A stretch of DNA of 64,000 nt from Viscum album (taxonomy: Eukaryota; Streptophyta; Magnoliopsida; Santalales; Viscaceae), in assembly GCA_963277665.1 (NCBI GenBank), contig OY728159.1, positions 1,017,747,343 to 1,017,811,342 of the forward strand. Direction: 5' to 3'. The number at the start of each line of letters is the position of its first letter. The stretch's first letter is position 1. Under the pieces are notes generated by a model that had not been told where the DNA came from, ran no database searches, and saw nothing but the letters and a program-made list of their open reading frames with translations. Positions 10,613-22,525 of this stretch are shown here, one piece after another. Both the position numbers and the translations under genes were made by a program.

Positions 10613-10870
10613 GAAAAAGAAAACAGGTGCGCCACGGTCAGAACAATATACCTGTTGAGCTGATATAAGTAATCACAAAGAAAACTTTGAAACACACACG
10701 CAATCAATGTTTTCGTGCATTAAGTCGGAAATCAGAAGTCAGGGTCCTGGTGTACGGATACGTCGGCCGCCGCACCAACACTGGACTCCCTAGACTGATA
10801 ACCACACTCAATACGCTAAACATTATTGCTTCACATAGAAAACATCAGAGTTCGTGGTAGAACCGAATTC

Positions 10871-10881
10871 CTCTGATACCA
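10871..10881 (-). promoter_or_regulatory. Primer-binding site, initiator Met tRNA
   Basis: The minus strand reads TGGTATCAGAG, complementary to the 3' end of plant initiator-Met tRNA. It lies three bases from the 5' LTR end (10885). It is the minus-strand primer site typical of plant gypsy elements. Confidence 0.9.
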
Positions 10882-11374
10882 ATTTGTCACGACCCGCCCT
10901 CAGGGTCCTTGCCGTGACTACCCCAAGCCCGCCTTCCATAGGCCAGGGGCTGGCGACTAGCACCAAGGCGTAAATACAGGTAAAAAGGGAAGGCATTGCC
11001 TTTGTAAAGTAAAAAAAACACCTCAGAGTAAGCAAGCGGAAAGTAATCACTAAGCAAAAGCAGAGTACAACTAAAAGTGCGGAAAAGTAAATGGGCCAGT
11101 ATACAAACCCAAACTGAAAGTAAAGTACAACTCGAAAGGGAAAACAACAACTAAAAAGTAAAAGCCGCTACACTGAGCTGTCCACTGGAAATCCCACCTG
11201 AAGGGTGGGTACAGATAGCTCCACTGCTCCACGGGTCCCGCCGTCCTCTCCTAGTACGTCCCGCCCAGTGGTCGACCTCCAGGTACCGTCCTGCTCTGCA
11301 AGCCTCAGCTAAGATCAACGCTGTCCGTTGTCTGCAACCAACACAACGTAGTGCGGGCAAAGCCCGTGCAGGGG

Positions 11375-11391
11375 TGAGTATAAGCTACTCA
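11375..11391. other. Conserved LTR hairpin, second copy
   Basis: Identical to 3350-3366 (TGAGTA-TAAGC-TACTCA), in the matching place of the other LTR. Confidence 0.6.
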
Positions 11392-11554
11392 GTAGGGACC
11401 CCGAGACCCCTGAAGGTCTCTCAAATCCACAAAGGATAAACCACGAAGAAAGGTACAATCATGAAGTAACAACCGACACTACTTAGGTATATGCCCATAC
11501 ATATACCTAAGTCATCAATTTCAAATACGCTCCAACCTCCGAGCCCAAGTACAA

Positions 11555-12005
11555 CTCAGTCCACACAGGAAAGTAAAAGTATTCCACACAGGAAAGCAAA
11601 ACGTAATCCAAACAGGATAGCACAACACAATCCACACAGGAAAGCAACAGGATTCATCTCACACAGGTATACTTCTTCAAAAGACGAAAAAGATGATCTC
11701 TGATCCATCTAAGTCGTCGGACCCACGAAGGTTCGATAGGTAACTAACCCCCGCAAAAGACCCACACAGGATCGGGCCCACGTAGGACCTGTAGGCGCTG
11801 GTTCACACAGGACCGCTGAGCGGAAGGACCCACACAGGATCGGACCCACACAGGATCGGGCCCACACAGGACCTGTAGCACTGATCCACGTAGGATCGCT
11901 GAGTGCTGTAGTCGTCGTCGTTGAATCCACACAGGATCTCTGTACTGTCGTCGTCGCAGTCACAGTAGCAGTAGCAGTAGCAGTCACAGTAACAGTCGCA
12001 GCCAG
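11555..12005. repeat. CCACACAGGA tandem array and CAGTAG block, 5' LTR copy
   Basis: Same organisation as 3530-3960, with one additional 23-bp unit (around 11571-11593). Confidence 0.8.
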
Positions 12006-12539
12006 CACTAGGGTTCCCGCACACAGCAAGCTCGTTCGGAGGGTCCGCTCCACGAGCCGAGAGGCTGATACATCAACTGTCACAAATTCCAGAGTTGATG
12101 TATCCAAAAGTTCCGTATCGTCAACAGGAACTCAACGCAACAGACGGCGCGTCGATCGGACGCCCGGTCTGAGAGTTATTGACATTTTCGTCCCCGGGGC
12201 CCAGTTGGTTTTTATGGAAAAACCAACCCGACCGTACTCCACCTGCGTCCAAACCTCTGGCGGAGTATGCCAAAAGAACCGTCTCACTAATAGGAACACA
12301 ACAAAGCTGATGACACGTCAATCGGACGTCCGTAGCTCAAGATATGAGCGTTTCCGCTCCGAGGGCCCGGTTGGTTTCGTGAACGAACCAACCCGGCCGA
12401 ACTCAAAGTATTCCGAAACCCTGAGTGCAATATACCGAAACGACCGTCTCGATCCAAGGATCGCGTTGCCACAGACGTTTCGTTATTCGGAGGTCCGTGG
12501 CTCACGTTATGGCCAAAAGACCAAAACTGTCTCGAAAAT

Positions 12540-13060
12540 GGGGGGTCCGGGTCCGGGCCGACCCGGCCCGACCCCCCCTGGTCTGACCCGAACCGGTTCG
12601 ACCCGACCCGGATCCGAACCGAACCGGGTCGGACCGACCAGGTCCGCTGGACCCGGCCCGGCCGGTGGCGGCGCGGCGGCGCGGCCCGGCCAGCGGCGGC
12701 GCGGCCAGGTGCCGCGCATGTGCCGCACGCTGGGGGTAAAACCCCCCCTTTTTTCGGATCTCGGTCAGCCTAAGGCCGGCCGTTTCTCTTCTCACGCGGG
12801 ACCCGCGGGTCCCGCCTCCTATCCAAACTGGCGGCCGGCGCGGCCGGCCGCCTTCTTTTTCTCCGCCGCGGCCATCGCCGCGGCTCTTCCGATCTCCGGC
12901 AGCCGGCGAGGCCGGCCGCCCCTGGCTGCTCCGCCGCGGCCGTAGGGCCGCGACCCTTCTTGATCTCCGGCGCCGGCGGCCCGGCCGGCCGCCGGTCGCC
13001 TCCTCGTTCCATCGCGGCCCGTCTTCGGCCGCGGTCTCTTTCGTAAACAAAGACGCGGTG
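12540..13060. other. GC-rich block, 5' LTR copy (longer allele)
   Basis: Matches 4491-4960 plus 96 bp (12839-12934) that the other LTR lacks. The overlapping open frames here are again composition artefacts. Confidence 0.7.
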
Positions 13061-14200
13061 CGTCGGCACCACATTTCTTTATCGCTGCTCGCTCCGGCCA
13101 TAAATTCTTTTGTTCCTGCGCGGTGCGACGACACCGCGCTGTCTCCGCTAAATCAACACGAAAGATTAGAAGGGGGAGGAGAATCATCCGTGTTCGTGCG
13201 GTCCGGTCTCCTCTCGTTATAATGATAACAGTTGGCCAATCGTATAAACACAACAATGAACGTTTCACAAATTTTTAATAAAATTTGGAACTACGCCCAA
13301 CGGATTATTCTTTCATGTTCGAGGGAATGAAACACGTAATTTGAAAAGGACAAACCCCTACCATGGTTCTGGAATGAAGTTTGATGATCGATAACGATTC
13401 GCGGAAGTCGAGCGTCGCGGTGGTCGACGTCACGGAAGAAGAACGTCGATGTCGCGGTTATGTCGTCATGGAAGACGGTTCCCGAGAACGTGGAGTTCTT
13501 CGTCAAAGTTCGAAGGTTCTTCGTGTTCTTCGTCAGAGTTGAAGAAGAAGAAGAAGGAGAGGCTCCCAAAATTCCTCTAAAGGTGGTAAAAAAAATTCAA
13601 CCAGAATAAAATAAGCTTTAAGCTTATATTATTAAATAACTTTACCACATGAATTTCAAAGGTTTGAATTGAACAACTCACCTCAATTAATACTTAAAGT
13701 TGTCAAACATTAATTAAAAGGAGGGTTAATGGGAGTTTTGAGGGAAGATGGAAGGTTGGGTTTCGTGTGGACCCCACCACACTTAATCCTCCCAAGGGAG
13801 GTTAAGTGGATGTGGGTCCCACTCCCAACTCCTTTTGGAAGGATTTATAAAAAAAACATCAAGTTAAAATAAAAATTTGTATTTCACAAATTTTATTTAA
13901 CTTAATCTAAAAACCCAAAAACTAACTTTCAACCCGTAATAAACGCAACTTTCGAAAAGGTCTCCTTAAGCGAATATCGGCGCTGCGAGTTCATCGGTGC
14001 CCTCAGATTTCAATTCCGAGCCCTGGATCAAAAGTTAGAAATTCCCGCTCGTTCGTTCACTGAACGTACCCGAGCCAAACTTCGGAAATTGATTCCGGGC
14101 ACTCCGGGCCTCAGAATCAGGTGCCGTCAGAAACCACGCTCTTGTAAAATTCCAAAGAAAATTAAGAAAAAATTTCCCTTGAATTTTACGGGTCTTTAAA

Positions 14201-14205
14201 ATTTT
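14201..14205. repeat. Target-site duplication, right copy (ATTTT)
   Basis: Matches 2856-2860. The Athila pol sequence resumes right after it in the correct frame. Confidence 0.85.
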
Positions 14206-15636
14206 TAAAAAGAACAAAAAGAAAATAAGAAAAGTGATTCAAAGCATTATTTTTGGGAAGATAATAAACTTTGGAAAACTGGGACTGACATGGTAATTAA
14301 GAGATGTGTTGATGAAACTGAACAATCCTCCATCTTGGAATTCTGCCACTCAATGCCTGGAGGTGGCCACTTTGGACCACAAAGGAATTCTTGAAAGGTC
14401 CTAGATTCTGGATTCTTTTGGCCTTCACTCTTCAAGGACTCACACGAGTTCTGTCAATCATGTCCCACTTGCCAAAAGTTTGGCACAATTTCCAAAAGAA
14501 ACGAAATGCCTCAAAATCCATTAATCCTATGTGAGCTTTTTGATGTTTGGGGCATCGATTTCATGGGACCTTTTCCCCCTTCCAATGGATTATCCTACAT
14601 TCTTCTTGCTGTTGACTATGTTTCTAGGTGGGTCGAGGCCAAACCCACTAGGAAAGATGATGCTCAAACTGTGAGTGAGTTCCTCAAAACCCATATCTTC
14701 CATCGATTCGGAACACCACGTGCTTTGATAAGTGACTTAGGAACTCATTTCTGTAATAGAACCATGGAGTCACTTTTGAAAAAGAATGGGGTTGTACATA
14801 AAACATCCACTGCATATCACCCTCAAACAAATGGAATGGCTGAACTTTCTAACAGAGAAGTAAAAAGAGTGCTTGAAAGAATTTTTAAGCCCACAAGAAA
14901 TGACTGGACCGATAGACTTGGTGAAGCACTTTGGGCCTATCGAACAGCCTATAAGACACCCATAGGGATGTCTCCATTTAGGCTAGTTTTTGTTTAAGCC
15001 CGTCATTTACCAGTTGAAATCCAACATAAGTCATTTTGGGCTGTCAAAACTTGTAATTTTGATTGTGAAAAATCTGGTGAAGAAAGATTGTTGCTGTTGA
15101 CTGAATTGGAGGAGCTTCGAATCGATTCGTATGAGAACTCCATTCTCTACAAAGAAAAGGAAAAGTCACTCCATGACAAGCACATTCTTCGAAAGGTATT
15201 TCATGAAGGTGAAAAGGTAATGCTCTTCAATTATCGATTTCGACTTCACCCAGGTAAGCTTAATTCTTGTTGGGAAGGTCCTTTTGTTATTACTAACGTT
15301 TACCCATTTGGTGCAGTGAAAGTCCAAGACCCCTCTTCCAAAAGGACATTCACGGTTAACGGACATCGGTTAAAGCATCACCATGAGAGGTCTCACAATC
15401 CAGGAACCACGTTGACTTCCATCGAAACCCCATCCACTTCAATAGAACCACCACTGGATAGAGACCCGCCAAATCCAAACCAGGGGCACCTCTTTCCCTT
15501 TAACTCTCTCTCTATCTCTTCCTCTCTCTACCTCTTTCTTCTTCTTCCTCTCTCTTTCATTTTTTTACCACTTTATTCATCAAAACCTTTCTTTTTATCT
15601 TTCTTGTGTGGGTGTGTATTTTTAAAAAAACCTTAA
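14206..15636 (+). pseudogene. Athila integrase (continuation of the interrupted pol)
   Basis: Resumes in phase with the frame that stops at 2860. The first codon after the junction is TAA. Then follow HYFWEDNKLWKTGTDMVIKR, the HHCC zinc module (CHSMPGGGHFGP, then [11 protein letters not shown]), and the catalytic core with D in GIDFMGPF, D in [11 protein letters not shown] and E in [11 protein letters not shown]. The C-terminal part reads VFHEGEKVMLFNYRFRLHPG, then CWEGPFVITNVYPFGAVKV, and ends with VNGHRLKHH. Stops in frame: TAA 14206-14208, TGA 14392-14394 and TAA 14995-14997. The last frame ends at 15636 after a Ser/Leu/Phe-rich tail translated from a pyrimidine-rich stretch. Confidence 0.9.
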
Positions 15637-17203
15637 AAACAAAAAAAAAACCAAAAATCACAATTACTTAAAAAATTACAAAAAATGAGTCATGCTTACT
15701 CACCATCGAGTTTTGAAATTTTGTCCAACCATTTTGGGGAGTTAACAGACATATTTTCATCTCAAAAATTTTTTATTTTCATCATGACTTTGGATAAAGA
15801 ATTTTGTGTCAAAACCAACACATTTTGAATGATCAATTTTTGATTTGGAAAATGCTTTTCCCCTACCGTGAGGAATAACATTAGCCTTCATGCCAAGGTC
15901 ATCTATGGCCATCTTTTTCATTGTGTGTCTTCACCACTGATTGTGAGTCTTGAGTTTGTGGACCTTCGAGCTGAATTGCTATCTTTTGTGTGCATTAATA
16001 TGATAGAGGCATTTTCTAAGCCACATGAGAATCAGAATAGCCAAATAGCCTCCCGTTACCCTTACATTGATCCTACTTTTGAAAGCCCCTTTGAGCCTAT
16101 GAAAACCCTTCTTTTGATAGCCACATTACAAGCCTAATACCTTGTACCACCCAACATCTTCATGGATTTTCATTGTACAATTTATTTAAATTTAAGTGTG
16201 GGGGGAATAGACTTCATTTTTGGGCATACTTTCATTGATTTATAATATGTCATCATATTCTTGAGGGAAAGCATCCATTCAAGTGTGGGGGAGAGGTTGT
16301 AATTCTGTGAGCTTTGGGGTGTAGATGTGTAATTTTCATTTGTACAAAAGTCATTGAAAAGTGTTCAAAAAAATGAAAAAAAATTATATTAAAAAAAAAT
16401 GAAAAAAAAAGGAATGGGTTGTGTCTTGGGTGGGTCAAAAATCATCCATCATCAACCTTTGATCGTGTTATAACTACTAAAATTAGTTCCATGAGAAGAT
16501 CAAACATGGGTTGGGAGATGACTGTGAGACTTGTTTCAAGCACAACTTTCGAAAAAAAAAGAGAAAAAAGAGAAAAAAAAGAACACTTGAATCATCTTGT
16601 ATTGTGTCATTATTGGAATTCTTCCACGTTGTACATATTCCATCATCTCATCCTATTCCATTTTCTATCTCCCCCACTTTTCATTCATCACACATTCATG
16701 CCCTTGTAAATATGTGTTTCTATTTCCTTTCAAATCAAATTTAAAAAAAAAATGTGCATTGATTTTTCCATGTTGGTGTTTTTAACCTCTCTTTTCCTTT
16801 GGACATTATATACCTACCGTCCCATAGCCACTGAAAACCCCCTTAAAAGACCTCTTGATTCTTGTACACATTATATTTGGGAATGGAAGATGAGAGCTCT
16901 TAAAAACTCTTGATTTTTACTTTTTGTTGGTGAATGAGTGAACCTCCTAAAATACATTTTTATCATCTTGAGAGGAGTAAGTTTTGAGTGCCTACATTTT
17001 CCAATTCAAACCTTGAACATGAAAAAATGAATTGTTTCTAATGCATTATTGTGAACCAAATTTGTGATAGAATTCAATATGTATGAGTGAAATAGTATAA
17101 ACCTCCCATGATTGGAGAAAACAAAATTTTAATATTTGTTGGTGAGTGAAAATGATTTTGTCATGTTTTTATATTTGTTGCACATGAGGACACACACAAA
17201 TCT
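15637..17203 (+). other. Athila region between integrase and 3' LTR
   Basis: AT-rich with long A and T runs (for example 16372-16412 and 16548-16582). Some Athila elements carry an envelope-like ORF here. I see none: the longest frame (15868-16137, 89 codons) has no recognisable family or membrane signature. Two extra polypurine-tract-like stretches, TAAGTGTGGGGGGAATAG (around 16194) and AAGTGTGGGGGAGAGG (around 16281), resemble the tract next to the LTR. Confidence 0.65.
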
Positions 17204-17217
17204 AAGTGTGGGGGAGT
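17204..17217 (+). promoter_or_regulatory. Polypurine tract of the Athila element
   Basis: AAGTGTGGGGGAGT lies immediately before the LTR start TGATGTTATT at 17218. Confidence 0.75.
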
Positions 17218-19088
17218 TGATGTTATTAATATTTTCATGACTTATTATATTCCCCCTTTACTTATTTTATATGAAATGTGCATAATTTGTGTGAAATATT
17301 AATGTTTTAATATTAAGTATAATATTTGAGCATTTTTAGAAGTAGTCCAATTGAGTCAGTTTAATGTTTTAATAATAAATATCACTATACTGATCCAAAT
17401 TGTATGGTTCTTCTTTTGTAGGATTCTTATTTCAATATAAAACATTTCATTAGAAGGAACCATGATCCAAATCTGCCATTTGAAGGGTAATATGGTCCTC
17501 ACAAACAAGACCAAAGAATCTATGAACAAACTGAACCAGCCTTGAGGATTGATTTACTGGGCTCAATACAGAAGTCCAAAAATATTAACTCTCCACCATA
17601 ATTCGGGGGACACTACGTGTCATCTTGGATAAAAATTTCATGGCCCAAATCCAAGTACAAGGGGCCCAAATGAAGCTTTGAAGTCCCGCTCACCATTCTG
17701 TCCGAGAATTAAAATCAATATACTATTCTTAACATATCTCATGATGTAAGAATCAAATAGAGCTGAGATTTTTCAGTGGAAAATAGGAGATATAGGTGGA
17801 AGACGTTTTTGAAGAAGTCATTCGGATTTGAAGGCATCTTCCTGTTCAAACCTCCATTCACATTTTGGCCATCGAAAAAGCATGGATAGAAATGGACAAT
17901 TTACCTTTGTTTAATAAAACTGCCATAACTTTGGTTACACTAGTCCAAATGCCTCCATATTTTGACAGTAGTCGGAAACTTTTATTATCTAAAACTTTGA
18001 AGAAGGAGATATTTGGAGATTAGGCTATCTGAATAGCCAAATTGGCGATGCAAGTGGAGGTACAGATTAGGAATGCAAACAGTCCACTCCTTGGGCTATA
18101 AATACTCTCCCCTTCTATCCTTGAGAGGGGTTGGCATTTAAGAAGAGTGGAGATCATATTGGCACGAACAAAGCTTTGAAAAAGTCTTGGGAGGACCTGA
18201 AATACTCATGTTTTCACTTGAGAGACCTTTCCTCCTCTCTTTGTTTTCACTTACTTTTGTGTTTTTCATTTTTGTAATTTTGTAAGTCCTTTCTTTTGTA
18301 ATTCTGTTTTAATGCAAGTTTTTTCTTCAATATCTCTTATTATCCCCCACCTTCTATATTTTAATATTAATGTTATTAAAATAGTTTAAATTCAGTTGAA
18401 TCCCCTTCCCTTATTTTGCTTCCTCATTCAATCGAAAATCTATTTTTAATTATCATCATTGTTCGTGTGTGTGTGTTCAACGTACCACTCTTTTCTAATC
18501 CCTTTATTTTTCTTCTATTATTAATTTATCATCATAAGTATTATAACCAGAATATTAGTCACCCAAATGTCTGAGTAAATATCTCATTGGGTTGATTCAA
18601 AATTTAGGGATGTTAAGTGATTGAGAGTATTTGCTCGATGAGTATTCGTTAATTTAACATTGTGTATGTTGGACTTAATATGTCATGGATTAATGAAATA
18701 TTTTTTTTAGCATGTGGTTTCCATGGATTATTGGAACCATAAATACACTACCATAAACAAGTACTGATTGATTTTAGAATTCTAGTTAAGTTAAGGCCTG
18801 GATTAAAGCTTTAACACTTAGGAATTCTAATCGACGTCAAATTGTGAAGTGGGTGTTAATTTAAATGTAATATAAAGAAAAACTCAAGGATATCACAAGC
18901 TTAACTCCCTAATAATGAACTCACCCCAATATTTATCAATTTTTTAAATCAATTATAGTCAATCAATCATTTAAATTAAGCTCTAAAACAAACCCCCCCT
19001 AATCAAAATACAATCAACTAAAAACAAACAACTACTACAATGTATTATCGCCGAGGATTCGACCCGAGTGCTGCTATACACATTAGCA
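17218..19088 (+). repeat. 3' LTR of the Athila element (about 1.87 kb)
   Basis: Starts TGATGTTATT after the polypurine tract. The end is set at ATTAGCA (19088), just after GCCGAGGATTCGACCCGAGTG, a stretch like the one commonly found near the 3' end of Athila and related LTRs. Because the 5' LTR is outside the window the end cannot be confirmed by alignment and may be off by some bases. The LTR contains a TATA box (18096). Confidence 0.75.
18096..18104 (+). promoter_or_regulatory. TATA box in the Athila LTR
   Basis: CTATAAATA lies within GGGCTATAAATACTCTCCCC, about 880 bp into the LTR. A CT-rich stretch follows, as is common at plant retrotransposon start sites. Confidence 0.6.
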
Positions 19089-19145
19089 GAGCACCAGAAC
19101 TTTGACCGGTCGATAGGCGACAATCGGCCATGCATTTCAGACAAC

Positions 19146-20430
19146 ATAGTTTATCATCATATGGTTTGGACGCAAATGGAAGAATGAGGTTCTTAAGGGG
19201 ATGGACATGGCGTGATAAATCATACTCAACGTGAATGAAGATGAATGTCAACACCGTGTCATGTGTAGTACCGAGAGGGAATCCTCAGGACAAGGGGGCC
19301 TAGAAAATGTCAAGGGATATGGTTCTGGACTCGGGGAAAACATTTTAGGGAATTCCTATGTATCCCATGGGGTTGGGAATCAAGACATATGTAGTTCTTG
19401 AGATTCCATACAATTTAACATCATGTGGTATGGACATAAAGAAAAGTTGATAGAAGGATCTTAAGAGAGGTACATGGAATGGATATTCAAAACCCGATGT
19501 GAATGAGGACATAAGTCCACACCACATTACATACCCCAAGGAGAACTTATAGAAAGGGTACAGAAAGAAGAGAAGGTTTCTAATATCTGGGGCTGCACCC
19601 GAGGATGAAAAGTCTGGGCATTCCTATTCATCCCATGAGGATGGGAATCAAGGCATACATAGTTCTAGAAATGTTGTGAAATTTAATGTCATGTGGTAAG
19701 GAAATAAAGAAAATGGGATATCTCAATGAGTAATGTGTTTGGCATGAAAAAATAACCTAACATGAATGAGTAAATAAGCCCACATACAGCAAACTATTCA
19801 CAATTACGGGAGAGAACTTCAGTTGGACCTAAAGACGAAATGTCAGGGCGTTCCTACATATACCATAAGGATGATAATAAATCCATATGTCATTCTAGAA
19901 ATTCCATGAAGTTTAACGTCATGTGGTAAGGATGGGGAATGAAGGATTTCCTTAAATTAGAGGCACATGATGTGGCCATTGTAAACCAGATGTGAATGGG
20001 GACTAAATAAGTCCAAACCATACCATACTCAATCCCTCAAAGAGAACGGGGGGGGGAGTGGTTTGATGGGATGGACCAGAAGACGAAATGTCTGAGAATT
20101 CCTACATATCCCATAAGGATGAGAATTAATCCATATGTAGTTATAAAAACTCCATGCATTTTAATGTCATGAGGTGAGGATGTTGAAAAGGAAGAGTGTC
20201 TTAAGGGGATGTGTGTGGTGTGACAAAAATATCTCAATGTGGATGAGGACAAATATTTCGTACCACAACTCACAATCCTAAGAGAGAACTTGGTCTAAAA
20301 GGCTGGAAACATCGAGGGACCTGAGGCTGGGCCACAGCTGAAAGGTCCGGGTGTTGCTATGTATCCCATAAGGATAGTAATTAATACATATGTAGTTTTG
20401 AAATAACATGAATTTTAATAGTACATGACA
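19146..20430. repeat. Diverged tandem array, about 230-270 bp units, five copies plus a partial one
   Basis: Unit starts near 19146, 19412, 19683, 19913, 20159 and 20413. Each begins like TTTAATGTCATGTGGTAAGGA and carries, about 190-210 bp on, CCTACATATCCCATAAGGATG...AATC...CATATGTAGTT followed by GAAATTCCATGAA. Units have drifted strongly and differ in length. This is probably LTR or 3'-untranslated sequence of the Tat/Ogre element. Confidence 0.75.
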
Positions 20431-21043
20431 AAGTAATAAAAGTTCTTAGTTTAAATTCATGGAGCTCATTCCATAGATTCCCAGTTTAATGTCGTGTGTT
20501 TTGGACAGAAGGGAAAAAATGATGAATGATCACACCCATCATTTGGGAGATCATGGGGACATCCAAAATGACTTAGGATAACTGTTGACCATGTTCTCAA
20601 CATAGTATCCATCTCATGTGACTTAAAATGGGAAAGAACAATAGAGCATCGACCACTGACCATATTCACAATGTGGGACTTGTGTAAAATTTTCACTCAA
20701 GATCCTCCAAGACATCGGCCCAAAATGATAGGTGATCCAACATGACATGAGATTGGGTCATTAAGGGGCTCCTTTCAGATGTGAAAGATGATGAAAACCA
20801 AAATTATGGGACATGTGAAGGGTAGTGGTACCCATTTAGTTTAATGTCTTGTGGTATGGATAAGGGAGATCTTAGTTTGAGGTCATAGAGCGCGAACCAA
20901 GAGGTCTATGCACCATTCATGGTTTATCATCATGCGGAATGAAAGAGATATGAGTTTAGGGTCATAGATCTTAAAACAATTACATTTTAATGTCTTGTAG
21001 GATGAGGATGATCAATTTAACATCCTCCAAGACAAAGATTCCC
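20431..21043 (-). other. Non-coding stretch downstream of the Tat/Ogre integrase
   Basis: No gene is visible. It holds partial matches to the array unit (for example TTTAATGTCTTGTGGTATGGA at about 20840). It lies where the 3' untranslated region and polypurine tract should be. I could not identify the tract. Confidence 0.4.
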
Positions 21044-22090
21044 TTATGCGAAGTATTTCTTGATGAATTTGACATTGGTGGGAGGAGTAATATGATCACT
21101 ATCTAGAGTGACTAGAGAGTACATACCATTGGGGTAAACCGTATGAATGACATAAGGCCCCTCCCGTATGGGATCCAACTTTTTTGGATTCTTGTTAGGT
21201 ATCATTGGAATTCTATGGGACAATACCACATCACCTTATAAGAAAGAGAGGAGGTGAAATTTCTTATTGAAAGCCAGTGAAATCTTGTTCTAATTCCTTT
21301 CCAGATTGTGAAAAGAATGAATTCTATTCTCATCAAGAACTTCTAGTTAATCCACATGAAAATCAACTTCTTTATCTGGTGCCTATTTATCGTAGATAGC
21401 TATGTGTAGTGAGGGTAACTAAATATCGATGGGAAGGACTACCTCTGTTCTGCACACCATGGAATATGGAGTCACCTATGTGGAATTGTGAGTCCTCATC
21501 TGATAATCCCAGAGAACATTAGGGAATTTTTATAGCCAATTATTCTTGTTCAAACCAACCATCTTCTATATAATTTTAGAGACAGTTTTGTTAAATTCCT
21601 TGATCTGCCCATTTTATTGCACATGATATAAAGAGGTATGATTAGAATAGATGTTGTAGTTGGCATAAAATTTATTTATCTCATATTCTCAGAAGATGGT
21701 TCTTTTATCAAGGAGAATGGCATGAGAGACTTCAAATTGGTGGATGGTATTGGGGATCATGAACTCAATGAAGGAATGTGCCTTAAAATCCTTGAGTAAA
21801 ATTGCCTGTACCCATTTGGAAAATAATTCCATAGCGGTTAGGATGAACCTGCACTGGTGGGATGTGGCCAGTGGATATGGTCCCATGACATCGAGTCCCC
21901 AGATCGCAAAGGGCCATGAGAACATGGTAGTATGAAGAGTCTCTGGGGTCCAATACACAAAATTAGAACTGATATGGAATGAATGGAACCTCTTGGTTAA
22001 CTTGATATATCCACTGATCATGGTGGGCCCAAAATATCCCAATATTAAGATCTAATGATATAGTTTCAGCCCAACCCAAATTAGCCTTGT
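21044..22090 (-). pseudogene. Integrase of the Tat/Ogre-like element
   Basis: Minus strand. The core at 21689-22042 reads WPFAIWGLDVMGPYPLA, then RFILTAMELFSKWVQA, matching the first catalytic Asp region of Tat/Ogre integrases (W-G-x-D-V-x-G-P and F-T-K-W-V-E-A). The region between is heavily broken. The C-terminal end at 21044-21229 reads LDPIREGPYVIHTVYPNGMY, then TPPTNVKFIKKYFA, like the W-E-G-P-Y-V-V ... N-x-x-x-L-K-x-Y-Y end of this lineage. Not functional. Confidence 0.8.
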
Positions 22091-22525
22091 AAGAACCTGC
22101 ATGAACTTACAACATGAAATGAAAAATCTTGAATCCTTGAATTCAACGGAGGATAATCTCACCAAACCCACATATTTTGAGGACATGATCATGACTGGGA
22201 CCACTCTAGAGGGTAAACTACACTACACACGATTAGATTCACTCAAGATCAGCTCAGTCTATCGAGAGATTACCATGATGGAGATACTCTTCAAAGGGAG
22301 TCACCAAGTCAGGGGTCTCCTCCAATACTATGATAGGGGTACCTAGAGGTCCCAATTTAGAGGCATTGATGGTAATGTGGCTTACATGTGGTCTATTGTC
22401 ATCATCCAAAGTGATGAGAGTGATGAATCTTCAATGTTATATATATATATAATCAAATCATCCTGGTTATTCTCTACTATAGATTCGATAAGGCTGCCCA
22501 AGGCATAGACTTTACCATTCTATGA

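Larger units (their letters stand above)
2861..14200 (-). mobile_element. Tekay (Del)-like Ty3/gypsy chromovirus, complete but coding-defective
   Basis: Read on the minus strand: 5' LTR (14200 to 10885), primer site, Gag-Pol (10612 to about 6102), polypurine tract, 3' LTR (6054 to 2861), flanked by ATTTT. The long LTRs, the gag-PR-RT-RH-IN order, the initiator-Met primer site and a C-terminal chromodomain indicate a chromovirus, most likely Tekay. By hand I counted about 10 substitutions in the first 285 aligned LTR bases, so it is not recent. The single long frame is broken by six or more stops and one frameshift. Two key residues are also altered: the last Cys of the zinc knuckle and one Asp of the RT active site. 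It is much less decayed than its eastern neighbours. Confidence 0.93.
10885..14200 (-). repeat. 5' LTR of the Tekay-like element (right copy, 3316 bp)
   Basis: Begins TGTCACGACCCGCCC on the + strand and ends GGTCTTTAAA where the other copy has GGTCTTTACA. In element orientation the terminal TG has therefore mutated to TT. ATTTT follows. It holds an extra 96 bp at about 12839-12934, flanked by two copies of CGCGGCCG, and one extra 23-bp CCACACAGGA unit near 11571. As the 5' LTR it would carry the promoter, but I cannot place a start site with confidence. Confidence 0.95.
1..19088 (+). mobile_element. Athila-type Ty3/gypsy retrotransposon, 5'-truncated by the window edge, split by a nested element
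   Basis: Gag C-terminus, protease, RT, RNase H and the start of the RNase H-to-integrase linker occupy 1-2860. Integrase, the untranslated 3' region and the 3' LTR resume at 14206-19088. The interruption at 2861-14205 is a separate nested element plus one copy of its target duplication. When the insert is ignored, the pol frame continues in phase across the junction. Domain order PR-RT-RH-IN and the wording of the protease and RT resemble Athila elements. The 5' LTR and most of gag lie left of the window, so target duplications of this element cannot be checked. It carries stops and a frameshift and is not coding-competent. Confidence 0.9.

Noticed and set aside
10871..10881. tRNA-derived gene
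   Set aside because: Only the 11-nt complement of the tRNA 3' end is present next to an LTR, which is a primer-binding site. The same holds at 43068.
15868..16137. Envelope-like ORF of the Athila element
   Set aside because: Only 89 codons, with no membrane segment or cysteine pattern that I can identify.
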